Assembly (NCBI GenBank): GCA_951804985.1
Contig: OX638133.1
Coordinates: 49,395,470-49,459,469 of the forward strand
From: Dryomyza anilis
Taxonomy: Eukaryota > Arthropoda > Insecta > Diptera > Dryomyzidae
Reading direction: 5' to 3'
DNA: 64,000 bases
This document shows, one piece after another, positions 1 through 12,271 of the stretch (position 1 is its first letter; every line of letters starts with the position of its first letter). A program made the translations under genes and the position numbers. The notes under the pieces were generated by a model. It saw only the letters and a program-made list of their open reading frames with translations. It ran no database searches and had not been told where the DNA came from.

Positions 1-82
1 ACCAAAATGTAGTAGAAATGTATTTTTTTTTAAAACAAAGACATAAATGTAGTATAATTTACTAATGTAAATTTTTTCGGTG
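1..82 (-). mobile_element. End of a TA-type MITE family (family T1)
   Basis: The complement of this stretch begins CACCGAAAAAATTTAC and continues with a segment matching the start of the full copy at 58966 (TAGTAAATTATACTACATTT). It is the terminal piece of a copy whose body lies left of the window. No coding potential is visible. Confidence 0.7.
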
Positions 83-1099
83 GTCTATCGACAAAAACAC
101 AGTTTTTCAGGGGCGAAAAAAACTGATTAAATCGCAAACCGTAAAAGTGGCGATCAATATTTCTTCTACAATATTAAATAAAAATGATTGTTATACAATA
201 AAAAAAATTCAGCAATTTCGCGCTATTCGTCGTGATATGGTAGATAGAGATTATTGCTATTCAAATGTGATCAATGTCTATAAAAAAACGAGTAGATAGA
301 GCATATTGCACGATATTGTAGTGGAGATAGATCAGAAAATATTCTTGGAATCAGTGATTTGTTAATTTTTTAATATCCTGGTGCAACCTAAACAAAATTC
401 ACCGACTAATTTTTGTCCTGTCATTTTCGGTTCACGTGGTATATGATGGTTAAAGGTCTTAATATTTATCTGAAAACTTTCTTTAAAAATATCACTAAAC
501 ATCTTGTCTGGAAATACCATAAAGGAATTGGTACAAGCTATATTTCCTCACTACAGACTACATTCAAATTTCATCTTTTAAGGCTTCAATTAGGGTACGA
601 AAAAAATCTTTGAAAAGTTAATTTTCCGTATACGAAAAATTCTTTTTAGTACCTCCTATGGCTTTTATGATATTGTATATCCATTGACAAAATGTGACGT
701 CATCCTTCGTTAACGGATTTCATTGTTTTCACATAGATTTCATATCCTTTTTCATACAAATTGAGTCGTTTGTGGACCAGACAGACGGATGGACATGACG
801 AAATAAAATAAAATTATGCTTAAGAAGAATATATGTACTTCTTCATATCTGCAACGCTTATTTCTAGTCATTATAAACTTTTAAGCAAATATTATGCGTA
901 GATAGACACTATTGCATTCATAAAAAATCATTCATGTAAATAGACAAATTATTAAAATCAAAATATAATAGTAATAAAAATACTTTTTTGGTTCCTAATT
1001 AATGTCATAGATACAGCTGCGATCAGTGAAGATTTCTGAATCAAAAACTCATTTTCGTCAAAATTGTAGGTATTGCATATAAGCCCTCGATATACTATT
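83..1099. other. AT-rich stretch without a recognised gene
   Basis: Only short ORFs of up to about 66 codons with strongly AT-driven composition occur here. No domain, splice structure or repeat boundary could be supported, although the left border of the T1 copy that follows may lie inside this stretch. Confidence 0.5.
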
Positions 1100-1962
1100 T
1101 TCGAAAACACATAATTTTCTGATATGGCGCACCATGGCATTGAGACGGCAAATTGTTTTTGTTTTCAATGATCGATCGCCGCCTGTTCAGGCAGTAATGG
1201 TTGATATGCCATCACACAGTGGTCGGACTTGTATGAAGTGAGCGGTCAACAATACTTCCAGTAAAGATATCAACGTGAATCTTTGGTCAATTCTAACATA
1301 AAAAACGTTAAAATTATTTAGTGATAAAATGGGCGTGTTTGAAACACATAAAACCCACCCCCCTACCACATCCTTCCACGCTATGAGCAAAAAAAAATAG
1401 TAGAAATTTCGAGAAGATCATTCATGGTCAGATCATTTTTCGATCATGCTTGTCATGTAACTAATCGTGTAAATATACTATAATCAGTTCCTGATCATGA
1501 CACTAGTACATTTTCTTCTAAGGAAGCTGTACAAAAAACCTGATTTGATCTATGGGAGATAACACAAAAAATGGCACTTTCGGGCAGCTGATATTAACAC
1601 TTTAGAATCTTAAAATGTTGAAATGGGGGGTAAACAACTAAAGCTTTAGGTGAAATTGTATTATATGGATAATTAAACTCTAAAAATGGTACTGGGACAA
1701 CATTAATTTTATAAAAAGCACACAACAAGTTAATAACATATAAATTATTTAGAAATAAAACTAATACCTTGCTTTTCAATATTCTTTTTGAATTCATATG
1801 TGTATTAACCGAAAAGAAACACTTAAGTGCTTGCCATTCCTTTGAGTCGTCAGAACTGATGATGCTTAGTGGTCTGCCATTTCATCATCATGAAAATATG
1901 TTTCTTATTTATTTATTTAGTTATTTATATATTTAGTTATTTATATATTTAGTTATTTATAT

Positions 1963-2417
1963 TGTAGCAGTGCGATTAATTGTTTTACCGGAAATTCTGA
2001 TTAATTCTGATTGGAAATCACGATTAATCTAATTTTTCAATTAACGGAAAATCGATCAATAATCGGTTAATTATAACTTTCAATTAATCAAAATTCAAAT
2101 AATTTTCATTTGAGAACATAGGAATTTCTGTCTACAAAAACATACAAACAAAAAGTTTGCGTTTCTTAAAAAAATATATATATTTAATATACAAATGCCA
2201 AATTAAATGCATAGCAAGTAGAATGTCGTTATTTATACTCATGCCAAAAGCAATTAATCATATTTCTGATTAACCGATTTATCGTTATTTTGATTAATCA
2301 AAAAATCTGATTAACCGATTAATCGTATTTTCGGTTAAACAAAAAATACGATTAATCGAATAATCGTTATTACGATTAATCATACTTCCAGGTAAAACGA
2401 TTAATCGCACAGCCCTA
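1963..2417. mobile_element. hAT-like short element with GATTAATCG core
   Basis: The ends are imperfect inverted repeats (TGTAGCAGTGCGATTAAT on the left; TAGGGCTGTGCGATTAAT as the complement of the right). The element is flanked on both sides by the identical 8-bp ATTTATAT (1955-1962 and 2418-2425), the duplication length typical of hAT transposons. The interior is made of degenerate repeats of the terminal motif (GATTAATCG, ATTAACCGATTAATCG) with no ORF. It sits inside a T1 copy, so it is the younger insertion. Confidence 0.7.
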
Positions 2418-2789
2418 ATTTATATGTATATTTTTTATTTAAATAGTTTTATATTCATAATTCTTGTATCTTATTTTTGGTATTAACAAAATTAATATTT
2501 ATTCATATAATTTTCCGAATTAATAAATTGTTTTTATTATATTTTTTATTAAATTAATTATCACAAAAAGGTAAAATAACCACATATTATAGTAAAATTA
2601 AAGGCATATGTAGTAATTTCTCTGTATATTTCAGAACGTATAAATAAGAAATAATTTAGGTTTTTAATACAAATGTATTTGTATAGAAAAGGTTGTATAG
2701 AAAAGCTGACAAATTATGAAGTAATTTTCCATACAAAAACAACTACATCAGTTTAGTAAAAATAAATACATATGGACGTAAATCAAATA

Positions 2790-3895
2790 CATATGTGGGT
2801 TGGAACTCGCCTTCATCGATTTCAATGAAATTTGTAAAATGCATTTTTTTTCAAAGTTACAAAAAATGTGTCAAAATTTCTTTTGTATGGTTGTTCATAT
2901 TTCAATATATCTTTTGAAGGCTCATTTTAAAACCAGTAGAACAAGCTTTTAGAACAATTAAGTTGTAACATCTAAACTTGAACATGTTGCCCGTGGTCAT
3001 TATCCTAGCACTTCAAAACTGATGTCCTTAAAAAGCACCTTTTTTAAATTCTGAAAAAAATTACATATTTGGTTGATTTAATATAAATGTTCATGCCAAA
3101 TGTCAAGATAGCATCACATTTTAAAAAATTAACATTCAAAATGTTTACATATTGTTTGTATTGAAAAAATATATATTTTTTTCAGCAGTAAAATTTGCAA
3201 TAATTTTCTGATTTCTAAAATGACCTCATTTTCATTAAATTGCCTCTAGTTTTTGAGACATATACCATTTTTCGAAATATGTAAAAACTATATCCTAAAA
3301 CCAATATCTCAAAAACTAGATACAACTAAAATCATAGTTATGTATATATTCAAGAATTATTGCAAATTTTACTGTAGAAAAAAAAATTTTTTTTTTTTCA
3401 ATAAAAAAAATAAAAATTTAGAATAATATTTTTTTAAAATATGATGCCATCAAAATAACATCTTGAAATTTGGCATGATCATTTATATTAAATCATACAT
3501 AATTTACGTTTTTTTTCAGTATTTTTCACGCACATCAATTTGGAACTGCAAGGATAATGACCACGGCCCACATTTTCAAGTTTAGAAATTACAACTCAAT
3601 TACTCTAAAAGCTTGTTCTATTAGCTTTAAGACGAGCCATCATTTCAGCATTTCTACTTTAAGATATTGAAAAATGAACAACCATAGTAAATTTTTGAAA
3701 TTTGATTTTGATTTTTGGCCCATTTTTTGTAAATTTGAACCACTGTATCTCTGAAAGTAGTGGTCGAAAAAAATATAAAAATTGGTCAATGCAGATCTCA
3801 ATAATCTTTATCGATGCCCAAATTTCATTGAAATCAAAAAAGTGAAATATCAAATTTTACTTTTATTGTTCGGTTTGGTGTGGAATGCTATTGGA
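2790..3895. mobile_element. Foldback (long inverted repeat)
   Basis: The left half (about 2850-3290) reappears as its reverse complement in the right half (about 3310-3780). For example, the segment reading CCCGTGGTCATTATCC near 2990 is mirrored as GGATAATGACCACGGC near 3552. The two arms meet near 3300. The element interrupts the T1 copy between its blocks ending near 2790 and starting near 3898. No coding content is visible. Confidence 0.65.
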
Positions 3896-3954
3896 CAACA
3901 TGTATTTATTTTACAGACATTTTTAGTTTTTTTTAATGCAGTATTTTTTCGGTT

Positions 3955-4270
3955 CGACAATTGAAAGAAAAATAGCGTTTACAGTTTTTGGAAAACAAGT
4001 TGTGTAAGGAACGGTTTTTTTTCTTAATTCTAATAAAGCGCTGAAAAGGGCCAATTTTATAGCATTTTTTTTTTATATAGAAATATGAGTCCTTTCATAT
4101 CAAATCAACCAAAACAAATTCAAAGAAGTATGGTTAAACAACATAAAATTAAGATATTGGTAAAATTTTAGCTTCCCCGATGGTGTGGTTTCAGAGATTT
4201 GAAAAATTGAAAAAATCTGTATAAACATCAAAAAAGTTATATTAATAAATTGAACATAACTTAAGTAGTA
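3955..4270. other. AT-rich spacer, nothing recognised
   Basis: No convincing ORF, repeat boundary or RNA signal was found. Confidence 0.5.
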
Positions 4271-5065
4271 CACGGTGCTCTGGAGACAGTTTAAATAAAT
4301 TTTTAGTTTATTTATACCTGAGACAGACATCTGGGATTCATATCATAGTATTTGAAATACTAGATGTGTGTCTCACAATATTATAATATTTTTGTAGTAT
4401 TCGTTGATTTCATTGTGGTATTTATCTGGTACAAATACCACGAAACTATTCGTAGTATTTTTGTAGTTTTTGTTTAAACACAGCCAAAATTCAAAAGCTT
4501 TCCGAAAGCTTTTTGTCAAAAGAAGCTCTTTGTACTGAAATGTCATAATAAATTCAAAAAAATAAATAAATTATTTGAAATTGTTTTTCAAAATTTTATT
4601 GAAAAATGAATATTAGAAACTGAATTTTATTGAACTGCATTTAATTGGCAGCACAAAAATAAAATGAGCACGACCTTGCAAATTTCAATGTAGTAAAGCT
4701 ACAATATTAACGAAAAATATAAGTGTCCACTGAGGATCTGCAAGTAAAGGAAACCTATCGTGTAAAAAAACATTGTTTTCACTTTTATTAGAAGTCTGTA
4801 ATAGAAAAACAATAAATAAAAATTGTCACGACTTTCAAAAAATAGTGCTCTTTACAGCGGACTTGAATATATTATTCTCTAGTAACCGTGGTATCCAACA
4901 AAAATAAAAATGCTGTAATATTTGTTTCGCATAGCTTTATTTACTACACAAACTATACTACGTTATGTCTGTCACCTATCTGTATTTAGAATATTATAGT
5001 ATTGTTATTATAATAACTTTACTAGATGTCTGTCTCAGGTATTAAACTGTCTCCAGAGCACCGTG
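4271..5065. mobile_element. TIR element, about 0.8 kb
   Basis: The left end reads CACGGTGCTCTGGAGACAGT, and the right end is its exact reverse complement for at least 20 bases. A second matching block (ACCTGAGACAGACATCT) follows on both sides, but the left copy carries about 19 extra bases between the two blocks. There is no ORF of note, so this is a non-autonomous DNA transposon. I could not identify a clean target-site duplication. Confidence 0.7.
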
Positions 5066-6228
5066 AATAGTGAAGCAAAATGAAACACTTAAATCTCGTT
5101 TTTAAACATAATAAAATTTGCCAACATTTGTATATTAGAGTGGCCAGTTTTAAACAAAGGTTTTTTCAAAAAGCAATGGCGCATATTCTTAAACCCTTTA
5201 AAGTAGACTTTAAATTTAAAATCAGCTTTTTGGCACATTATTATTATTTGTGAAAATTGTCAAAAAAAAATAGACTTTAATTTTTAATTTAATTTGTCTA
5301 TGAATTTGAAATAAAAATGCATATAATATTTTCATTAAAATACACTGCAAATATTTTGTAGCTGAGATGGATATTAAATCGTTTTTCCAATATCAATTCA
5401 TCAAACGCTACAATGACATATTTTAAAAATCAATTGAAATTTATTTAAATGCTAATAAAAGATGTAAACGAATTAATATCATACAACCATATTTTTATTC
5501 AATGATGTCTCGACCATGAACTACATCAAACTCTTTTCAAATGTTCGACATCGATTTGAAATGCACTTGCATTTCAAATGCAAATAAACCCCTTTAACGA
5601 ATTGGTCCAGAAAAACAGGGAAACACGAATATATTTTTTTTAGCGAACTTAAAGAAAATATGGGATTTTCTCATGTGTTCTTCAGCAAAAAGTTGAGTTT
5701 TGTCATACGGTGTAATAGTAGTTAAACGGGTTTAGAAGTTATATATAAAAATGTTGTACAATGTTGAACATTTTGAATGAAAAATAAATATATATTTTTT
5801 TCATTTCAATTTTTTTTTGTAATATGCATAATTAAATTTATATGAGTGTTATTTTTATTTGGGGCGTTATTTTATATTTATTTTATTTTCAGAATGCCGC
5901 TGAAATTTCTGACGAATTCATTTTTGTTTCTTTTTACATTATATGTAGGAGACCGTGCTACATAAATCAAAAAAAAATTACACACTTAAAACAAGAGACC
6001 AATCTAAGAATATGTGCGTTCACCGTTTTTCTGCATCAACTCGTTTGCGTTTTTAAATTGCATTTAAAATGCAAATGTGTACCATATTTTGAAATAATTT
6101 CCAAAAAAATATTTTTTGTGTCACTTTCAAAAACAATTGAATGCATCTTGTAGAAGAAACCCCATTGGTCGTGATTGATGATTAATAGATTTGGATCAAG
6201 TATACTTTAAGTTAAATAAATACAAATT
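5066..6228. other. AT-rich stretch without a recognised gene
   Basis: A 103-codon ORF at 5842-6153 has no recognisable domain and a composition like its surroundings, so I do not call it a gene. Nothing else is supported. Confidence 0.5.
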
Positions 6229-6535
6229 GCTGCGGTAGCTCAGTGGTTAGTGCGTTGGACAGCGAGCCGAAAGGTCCTCGGTTCAAGCCTGGACTGGGGC
6301 TAACAAAATCTTTTTATAGAAACATTTTTCTATACCGCGCTACCTCTCGGCAGTAAATGGCAAACCTACGAGAGTAAAACATTGCCTATGAAAAGCTCTC
6401 AGCCGCCGTTCGGATTCGGCAATAAACTGTAGGTCCCACCACTTTGAGTACAAATATAACACGCACAGCTCAAAATGGTGAGAGAGCTCGGCCTAAGTTC
6501 TTATAGGACTGTAGTGCCAAACTATTATTATTATT
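6229..6535 (+). mobile_element. tRNA-derived SINE, copy 1
   Basis: The head carries an A-box-like TAGCTCAGTGG and a B-box-like GGTTCAAGCCT, as expected for an internal RNA polymerase III promoter of tRNA origin. The body continues with a conserved tail (CTACCTCTCGGCAGTAAATG, GTAGGTCCCACCACTTTGAG, GGACTGTAGTGCCAAACTAT) and ends in an ATT repeat. It is flanked by AATACAAATT (6219-6228) and AATACAAAATT (6536-6546), a target-site duplication with one indel. Related copies lie at 17604-17910, 50290-50390 and 62900-63233. Confidence 0.85.
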
Positions 6536-8462
6536 AATACAAAATTTTAGGGCCAGAATCTTTAACTTAATTTGTTATAGTAATTTAAAGTTGAAAAATT
6601 GATAAAAATGCATTGAAACACTCTAGGTTTTTTTGTTTCTTCTCCGTTTTTGTATAAAGATCTTCACTTTATGATCACACTTTCTGCACACAAAACCAAA
6701 TTTGTGAAATTTTACGATCATATAGATGTATTTTTAAATACGTATTTAAAATTGAATCTCAAATGTTTAAATTTCAACAAAATTTAACATTCAAATTTGA
6801 AAAATTTCTCTTTTTTGGTGTAAAATTGAACATAAAATGTGCCTGCATTTAAATTTCAAAATATAAATGTGACGTTTTCAAAAATTAATTATTTCGGTTT
6901 GAAATATTTTTAATTTTTATAGCGAGTTGGATATTTTTTCAGGATAATTATTTTAGGCAACAACCGAGCAGTTTGAAATTTTTAGCTCGGGCTAAAATTC
7001 TTATTTTAGACTGGTTGATAACGTAAAAAATAAAAAAAAATAGCCAGATATTTTTGAAAACAGCCGCTATTTTCAAAATAGCCTGGTTGATAAACTACAG
7101 CAAAAGCAAAATATTGGTATATATTTAATAACAAAATACACCGAAATTATTCAAGCAATATATATAAGAAATTTACCGATCATCCCAATAATCGACGGAG
7201 CAATGTTAAACACAAAAAAATAAAATAAAAGAAATTTACCGTGTCTCTGTGTCGTGCAAATAAATTTCGAAAAATGCAACTGAATAATGTCAAGTTTTTA
7301 AAATCGCCTGCATTTAAACTTCAAAATATAAATTGTGACGTTTTCAAAAATTAATTATTTCGGTTGTTGAGAAAATCGAATGCGATTAAGATATGTAGTT
7401 TGTGTAAAATATTTTCCATAAAAATGTTGAAATGTATATTTATGGAGATACGCGGTATACGGGTCATTTGCAAATCTTAGATGAATACCATTAAAAAAAA
7501 ATTTACGAAAAAAAATATTTTTGAACTATGGAAAATATTTGCTAAAATAAAAAGTTTAAAAATAATTTTTTATAAAGAATTCCAACAAAAATTTAAAAAT
7601 ATAAATAAAAAAACAAATTATTTGTATTATTGTTTGAAAAAATAAAAATATATCAAAATTCCAATAACTTTTAGTTCGGAAAATATTTCTTCGACAAAAA
7701 TAACTTATTATTCCAAACAAAAGTTTTTCAACACAAAAAAAAATGTTTTTTCGACATAAACATTTTGACAATGAACATTTTTGTAAACAAAGTATACAAC
7801 TTATTTTTTAAATATGTGTATTAATATATATCGTCGTTTTCTTAATTTCTTGTAGTTTTTGTAGTTTTTTATTCAAACATTTCGAATAGCGAATAAATTT
7901 GATTTGTATGTATGTAAATTATTTCAAATTTACTTGATTTTTTTATTCAAATTTTTATTTAGCATACATTTTTTTTACAAATAATTTATTTTGAATATTT
8001 TTTAATACACTTTTTTATTGAAATTTCGAATAACAAATAAATGAATGTGAATAATGAATAATGAATGAAATTTTATTTGAATTGTTATTTGAATAAAAAT
8101 TTTTTTGTATAATGCCTAATACTGGTACTAACTATGGGTTTCTTAGTGAAACTATAACAAAAAATGGAATTTCCTAGAAAGGTAAGTAAATTTAATATAT
8201 GCTATATTATGTGCTGCGAAAATAAAGGAAACTTTCGATAAATAAAATCAAATTATTACCGTATTTGATTTGACTTGAACTGAAGGAGTCAATTGTCGGA
8301 ACATTTTTTTTTTAAATGAACTATCTTATTTAAATATGCTCCTATTACGACCGTTAATGGAGTCTTTTTAGAATACATATTATATTTGTACTATATCATT
8401 TATATTTATGTTAAAATAAATAAGATTCATTAATAAATTAATTTTTGTAAGTGCCTATTTTT
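6536..8462. other. AT-rich stretch with a 60-bp direct duplication
   Basis: About 60 bases at 6840-6900 are repeated at 7307-7366 with few differences (shared core GACGTTTTCAAAAATTAATT). No ORF or domain is recognisable. The intervening 0.4 kb may be an insertion, but its ends are not clear. Confidence 0.45.
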
Positions 8463-8620
8463 TGTTGCATATTTCTAAATTTTAAGTGCATATATCTTAA
8501 ATTTTATTTTAGTTGTTAAGTTTTTGTAATTCTAAATTTTATTGTAAATAAAATTAATTCTAATAATTTTGTGAAAGCGAAAAGTCAATTTATTTTGTGA
8601 CTACCTCGACTTTTCCACAA
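8463..8620 (+). repeat. 5' LTR of the gypsy element (left third diverged)
   Basis: Positions 8498-8620 match 12875-12997 closely and end in the same TTTTCCACA. The first 35 bases differ from the 3' LTR, so the left border is estimated from the 158-bp length of the other LTR. TTGGTGACC follows the LTR and is the likely tRNA primer-binding site. Confidence 0.65.
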
Positions 8621-8680
8621 AATTGGTGACCTTCGACGAGAGATCGGTGACTGACTACAAATTAGTGCTCGCCTACAAAG

Positions 8681-9539
8681 ATGCCACTCACACATTCACC
8701 ATCGCGTTCACCATCGCCTCCAGCGGATAGTGCTACGCGAAATCAATCCGACAGCAACAATCAACACGGTCAACAACAGGCAACAGCAGAGATTGCAACC
8801 GCAGCTACAGGTACGGTCCACAGACTACCACCATTCTGGTCGGAACAACCACGCTTATGGTTCGTACAAGTTGAAGCAGTCTTCACCATCTCGCGCATTT
8901 CTCGAGATGACACTAAGTATGCGCACGTAATAGCTAACCTGGACCCATCGTATCTGAAGTTCAACGGCGATATCCTCGTTAATCCGCCAGCAGAACGTAT
9001 GTACGAAACAATCAAAGAGCGACTAATTTCATCGTTCGCGATTTCTGAAGAAGCCAAACTCAAAAAACTCTTCAGTGGTCTGATTATTGGCGACCAGAAC
9101 ACATTTTTTGCAATCTATGAAAACTCTTGCAGCAGGCAATGGTGTTGGTGATAACGTCTTAAAGACATTATTTCTTGATCAACTACCAGAGAACGTTCGG
9201 TCGATTTTAGCTACCAGCAACGCCGAGCTAGTCGAACTGGCACAACAGGCGGACAAAATCATCGAGATTGCACGTCCACACGTTGCTAGCGTGTCAACGG
9301 ACAACACTCTGATACATCAATTGACCGCGCAAATCGAAGCGTTAGATCGGAAGTTCAACGACGCATTTCGCGGAAGGAGCGCAAGCCGTAGCAGTCCTCG
9401 CGATGAAATTGTAGGCACTGGTCAACGCCATCGCAGCAAATCCAGCAACCGGAAAGATTGGTGTTGGTACCATAACCGATTTGCCACCAAGGCCAAAAAG
9501 TGCATCCCACCATGCGCATATCATCATTCAAAAAACTGA
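8681..9539 (+). pseudogene. gag: gag of the gypsy element, frameshifted
   Basis: The protein begins at the ATG at 8681 and contains the capsid-like segment with RLPPFWSEQPRLWFVQVEA, characteristic of the CsRn1-type gag. Near 9095 the reading frame shifts by one base, and the capsid continues in the other frame to the stop at 9537-9539. The C-terminus carries CWYH...CIPPC, a CHCC motif. An intact gag would coat the retrotransposon RNA in virus-like particles; this one is broken. The last codons overlap a -1 slippery site leading into pol. Confidence 0.85.
9530..9536 (+). promoter_or_regulatory. -1 ribosomal frameshift heptamer A AAA AAC
   Basis: The gag codons just before the gag stop read TCA AAA AAC TGA, so the canonical X XXY YYZ heptamer A AAA AAC lies exactly in gag phase. 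Slipping back one base enters the pol frame, which is open from before this point to 11035. The phase match makes a programmed -1 shift producing Gag-Pol likely in the ancestral element. I did not identify the downstream stimulatory structure. Confidence 0.7.
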
Positions 9540-12052
9540 AAGAAGTTTTGGGTACAGCGGCTCCCGGAATTTCAACACCATCATCAGGCCGCTTGCTAGT
9601 CACCGATAGGTGCACAAAAAGGACATTCTTTGTCGATACTGGGGCTGACGTCTCGGTAATACCAGCTGCTCAAGTCACAAAAAACACGCTGTCAAAATGT
9701 AAATTAAAACTGTTCGCTGCAAACGGAACAGAAATCAGGACCTACGGCACAAAACTTCTGCAGGTAAACCTAGGTTTAAGAAGAAATTTTTATTGGATTT
9801 TTATTGTCGCAGACGTAACACGGCCAATACTAGGGTTTGATTTTTTAAGTCATTTTCACCTATTGCCGGATATGCGTAATCGTACACTGGTCGACGACAA
9901 GACTTTTATTACAACTCCACCTGAGCTGACTGAAATGTCTTCACCATCCGTTTCGCTTATCGTAAAGGACAACTCCTCTTACCAGCAGCTACTGAAACAA
10001 TTTCCAGAAATCCTAAGTCTTAATTCTTCATTACAAAGTCCGAAACAAACAACAGCCTTTCATTTTATTGAGACTACTGGTGCACCTGTAGCAGCAAAAG
10101 CACGCCGGTTAGATCCAGCTAGATTAGCCATAGCAAAAAAAAAGAATTTGAATTTATGCTTGAGCATGGTATTGTTAGACAATCCAAAAGTGCATGGGCG
10201 AATCCTTTGCATATGGTTCCCAAAAGCAATGGCGATTGGAGACCATGCGGTGATTATCGCTATCTTAATCAAAAAAACACTTCCAGATAAATATTCAATC
10301 CCTTTTATCACCGATTTGAATAGCAACTTAAAAGGAGCAACGATTTTTTCTAAGATAGACCTCGTACGCGCATATCACCAGATTCGCGTCAATTCAGACG
10401 ACATACCGAAAACCGCAATAATAACACCATTCGGGTTATTTGAATTTCTAAGCATGCCATTTGGATTGTGCAATGCCGCACAAAGCTTCCAACGGTATAT
10501 GGACGAAGTTTGTAGAGGTTTAGATTTCACATTTGTCTACATCGATGATGTGTTAATTGCTTCTAAAACAGCGGAAGAACATACTGAGCACTTGAAATTA
10601 CTTTTTCAACGTTTCAAGGACTTCGGGATCTTAATTAACCCTTCGAAGTGTTTATTTGGCGTTCCAAAAATTGATTTTCTAGGATTTTGCCTTTCGCCAG
10701 ACGGCATTTCGCCAACGAAAGCTAAAGTTGCAGATATCATTGCATTCAGTAAGCCTAACAATATTTCGGAGTTACGTCGATTCTTAGCGATGCTCAATTT
10801 TTACCGAAAGTTCCTGCCAGGTGGCGCAAAGGCTCAGGTAAAACTTAATGAGCTCACAAAAGGAGCTATTAAGAATGACAAAACAAAGATACAATGGACA
10901 GAAGACTTGGAAATTGTATTTAACAATTGCAAAACCGATTTGTCAGACGCTGCATTACTCGCTCATCCAGACCCTGAGGCGGAACTTTGCCTTAAAGTTG
11001 ATGCTTCAGATAAAGCTATTGGAGCAGTTTTAGAGTAATGCGAAAGACAGCACTGGAGACCTCTTGCTTTCTTCTCCAAAAAATTGTCGCCAGCAGAGTG
11101 TAAGTATAGTACGTATGATAGAGAATTATTGGCTGCGTACAGTGCCATAAAACATTTTCGGCACATGCTTGAAGCACGTACATTCGTACTCTATACTGAC
11201 CACAAACCTCTTACCTTTGCTTTGAGACAGAAACCAGAAAAAGCTTCACCTCGTCAATTCCGACACTTAGATTTCATCGCGCAGTATACTTCAGAGATTC
11301 GACACATATCTGGTAAGCTAAACGTGGTAGCAGACGCAATGTCGCGCATAGAACAAATATCGGAAATAAATTATGAAGCAATAGCACAGGAACAGCAGTT
11401 AGATGAAGAACTGAAAACACTGCTGGAAACAGCAAATGATCTTCAACTGAAATTACTACCAATTCCACACTGCAACACCGAACTTTTCTGTGATATTTCT
11501 ACTGAACGGATACGACCGTATATTCCACAGCAATTTCGAAAATTAATATTCGACAACATACATGGATTATCGCACGCTGGCACACGCGCTACTCAGAAAA
11601 TGCTGACGCAAAGATTTGTATGGCCTTCAATCAAACAGGACTGCAATAATTGGGTCAAGTCGTGTCAAAATTGTCAAGCAGCAAAAATACATAGACATAC
11701 TAAATCGCCTCTTGGAATTTTTTCAGCACCATCACGCAGATTTTCTAATCTTCACTTGGATATTGTAGGGCCGCTACCTCCTTCAGAGGGTTTCAAGTAC
11801 CTGCTATCTATAATAGATCGTTTTACGCGTTGGATAGAAGTTGTGCCGCTACAAACAATTACTGCTGAAGAAGTTTGCCGAGTATTTTATGACACTTGGG
11901 TTACAAGATTTGGCTGTCCCAGCAATATTTACACGGATCGGGGACGACAGTTTACGTCACAAACATTCCACAACATGACAAAACTTTTAGGCGCCAAAGT
12001 TCATCATTGCACAGCGTTTCACCCTCAGTCTAACGGAATGGTCGAACGTGTA

Positions 12053-12271
12053 CACCCAGAAAAAAATACTATATAAATAATAGTTTTTTACTATTAAAAA
12101 TATTCAATAGGATAAATTATTATTTTAATCGGAAAATACCATTAAATACTAGAAAATACCATGACTTGCCATTGAGTTTATATGAAAAATTTTATTTTTT
12201 GTATACTATTAAATCAATAATTGTCCTATTGACCAATTTTAATGGGATTTGAGGGAATTTTTTTCTGGGTG
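12053..12271. mobile_element. 219-bp MITE with TA target site inside integrase
   Basis: The ends are inverted repeats, CACCCAGAAAAAAAT on the left and its complement on the right, flanked by TA (12051-12052 and 12272-12273). Removing the element plus one TA brings the two integrase parts back into frame, so the insertion boundaries are secure. It shares CCTATTGACCAATTTTAAT with the larger element in the BEL gag (24284-25150), and its ends resemble family T1. Confidence 0.9.

Larger units (their letters stand above)
1100..3954 (+). mobile_element. Interrupted copy of MITE family T1
   Basis: Blocks at about 1120-1215, 1800-1870, 2455-2770 and 3898-3954 match, in the same order, 59820-59945, 60030-60110, 60295-60640 and 60641-60684 of the complete T1 copy. 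The right terminus (AGTATTTTTTCGG) is at about 3954. The copy has been broken by a hAT-like insert (1963-2417) and a foldback (about 2790-3895). The left border is unclear. No protein is encoded, so this looks like a non-autonomous element. Confidence 0.6.

Noticed and set aside
5842..6153. 103-codon ORF as a gene
   Set aside because: No domain, no splice support and AT-driven residues (F, I, K, Y).
6229..6300. tRNA gene
   Set aside because: A and B boxes are present, but the arms do not form a full cloverleaf, and the sequence continues into a body shared by dispersed copies with target duplications; it is a SINE head.
8463..8497. Left 35 bases of the gypsy 5' LTR
   Set aside because: They do not match the 3' LTR; the border is kept only as an estimate from length.
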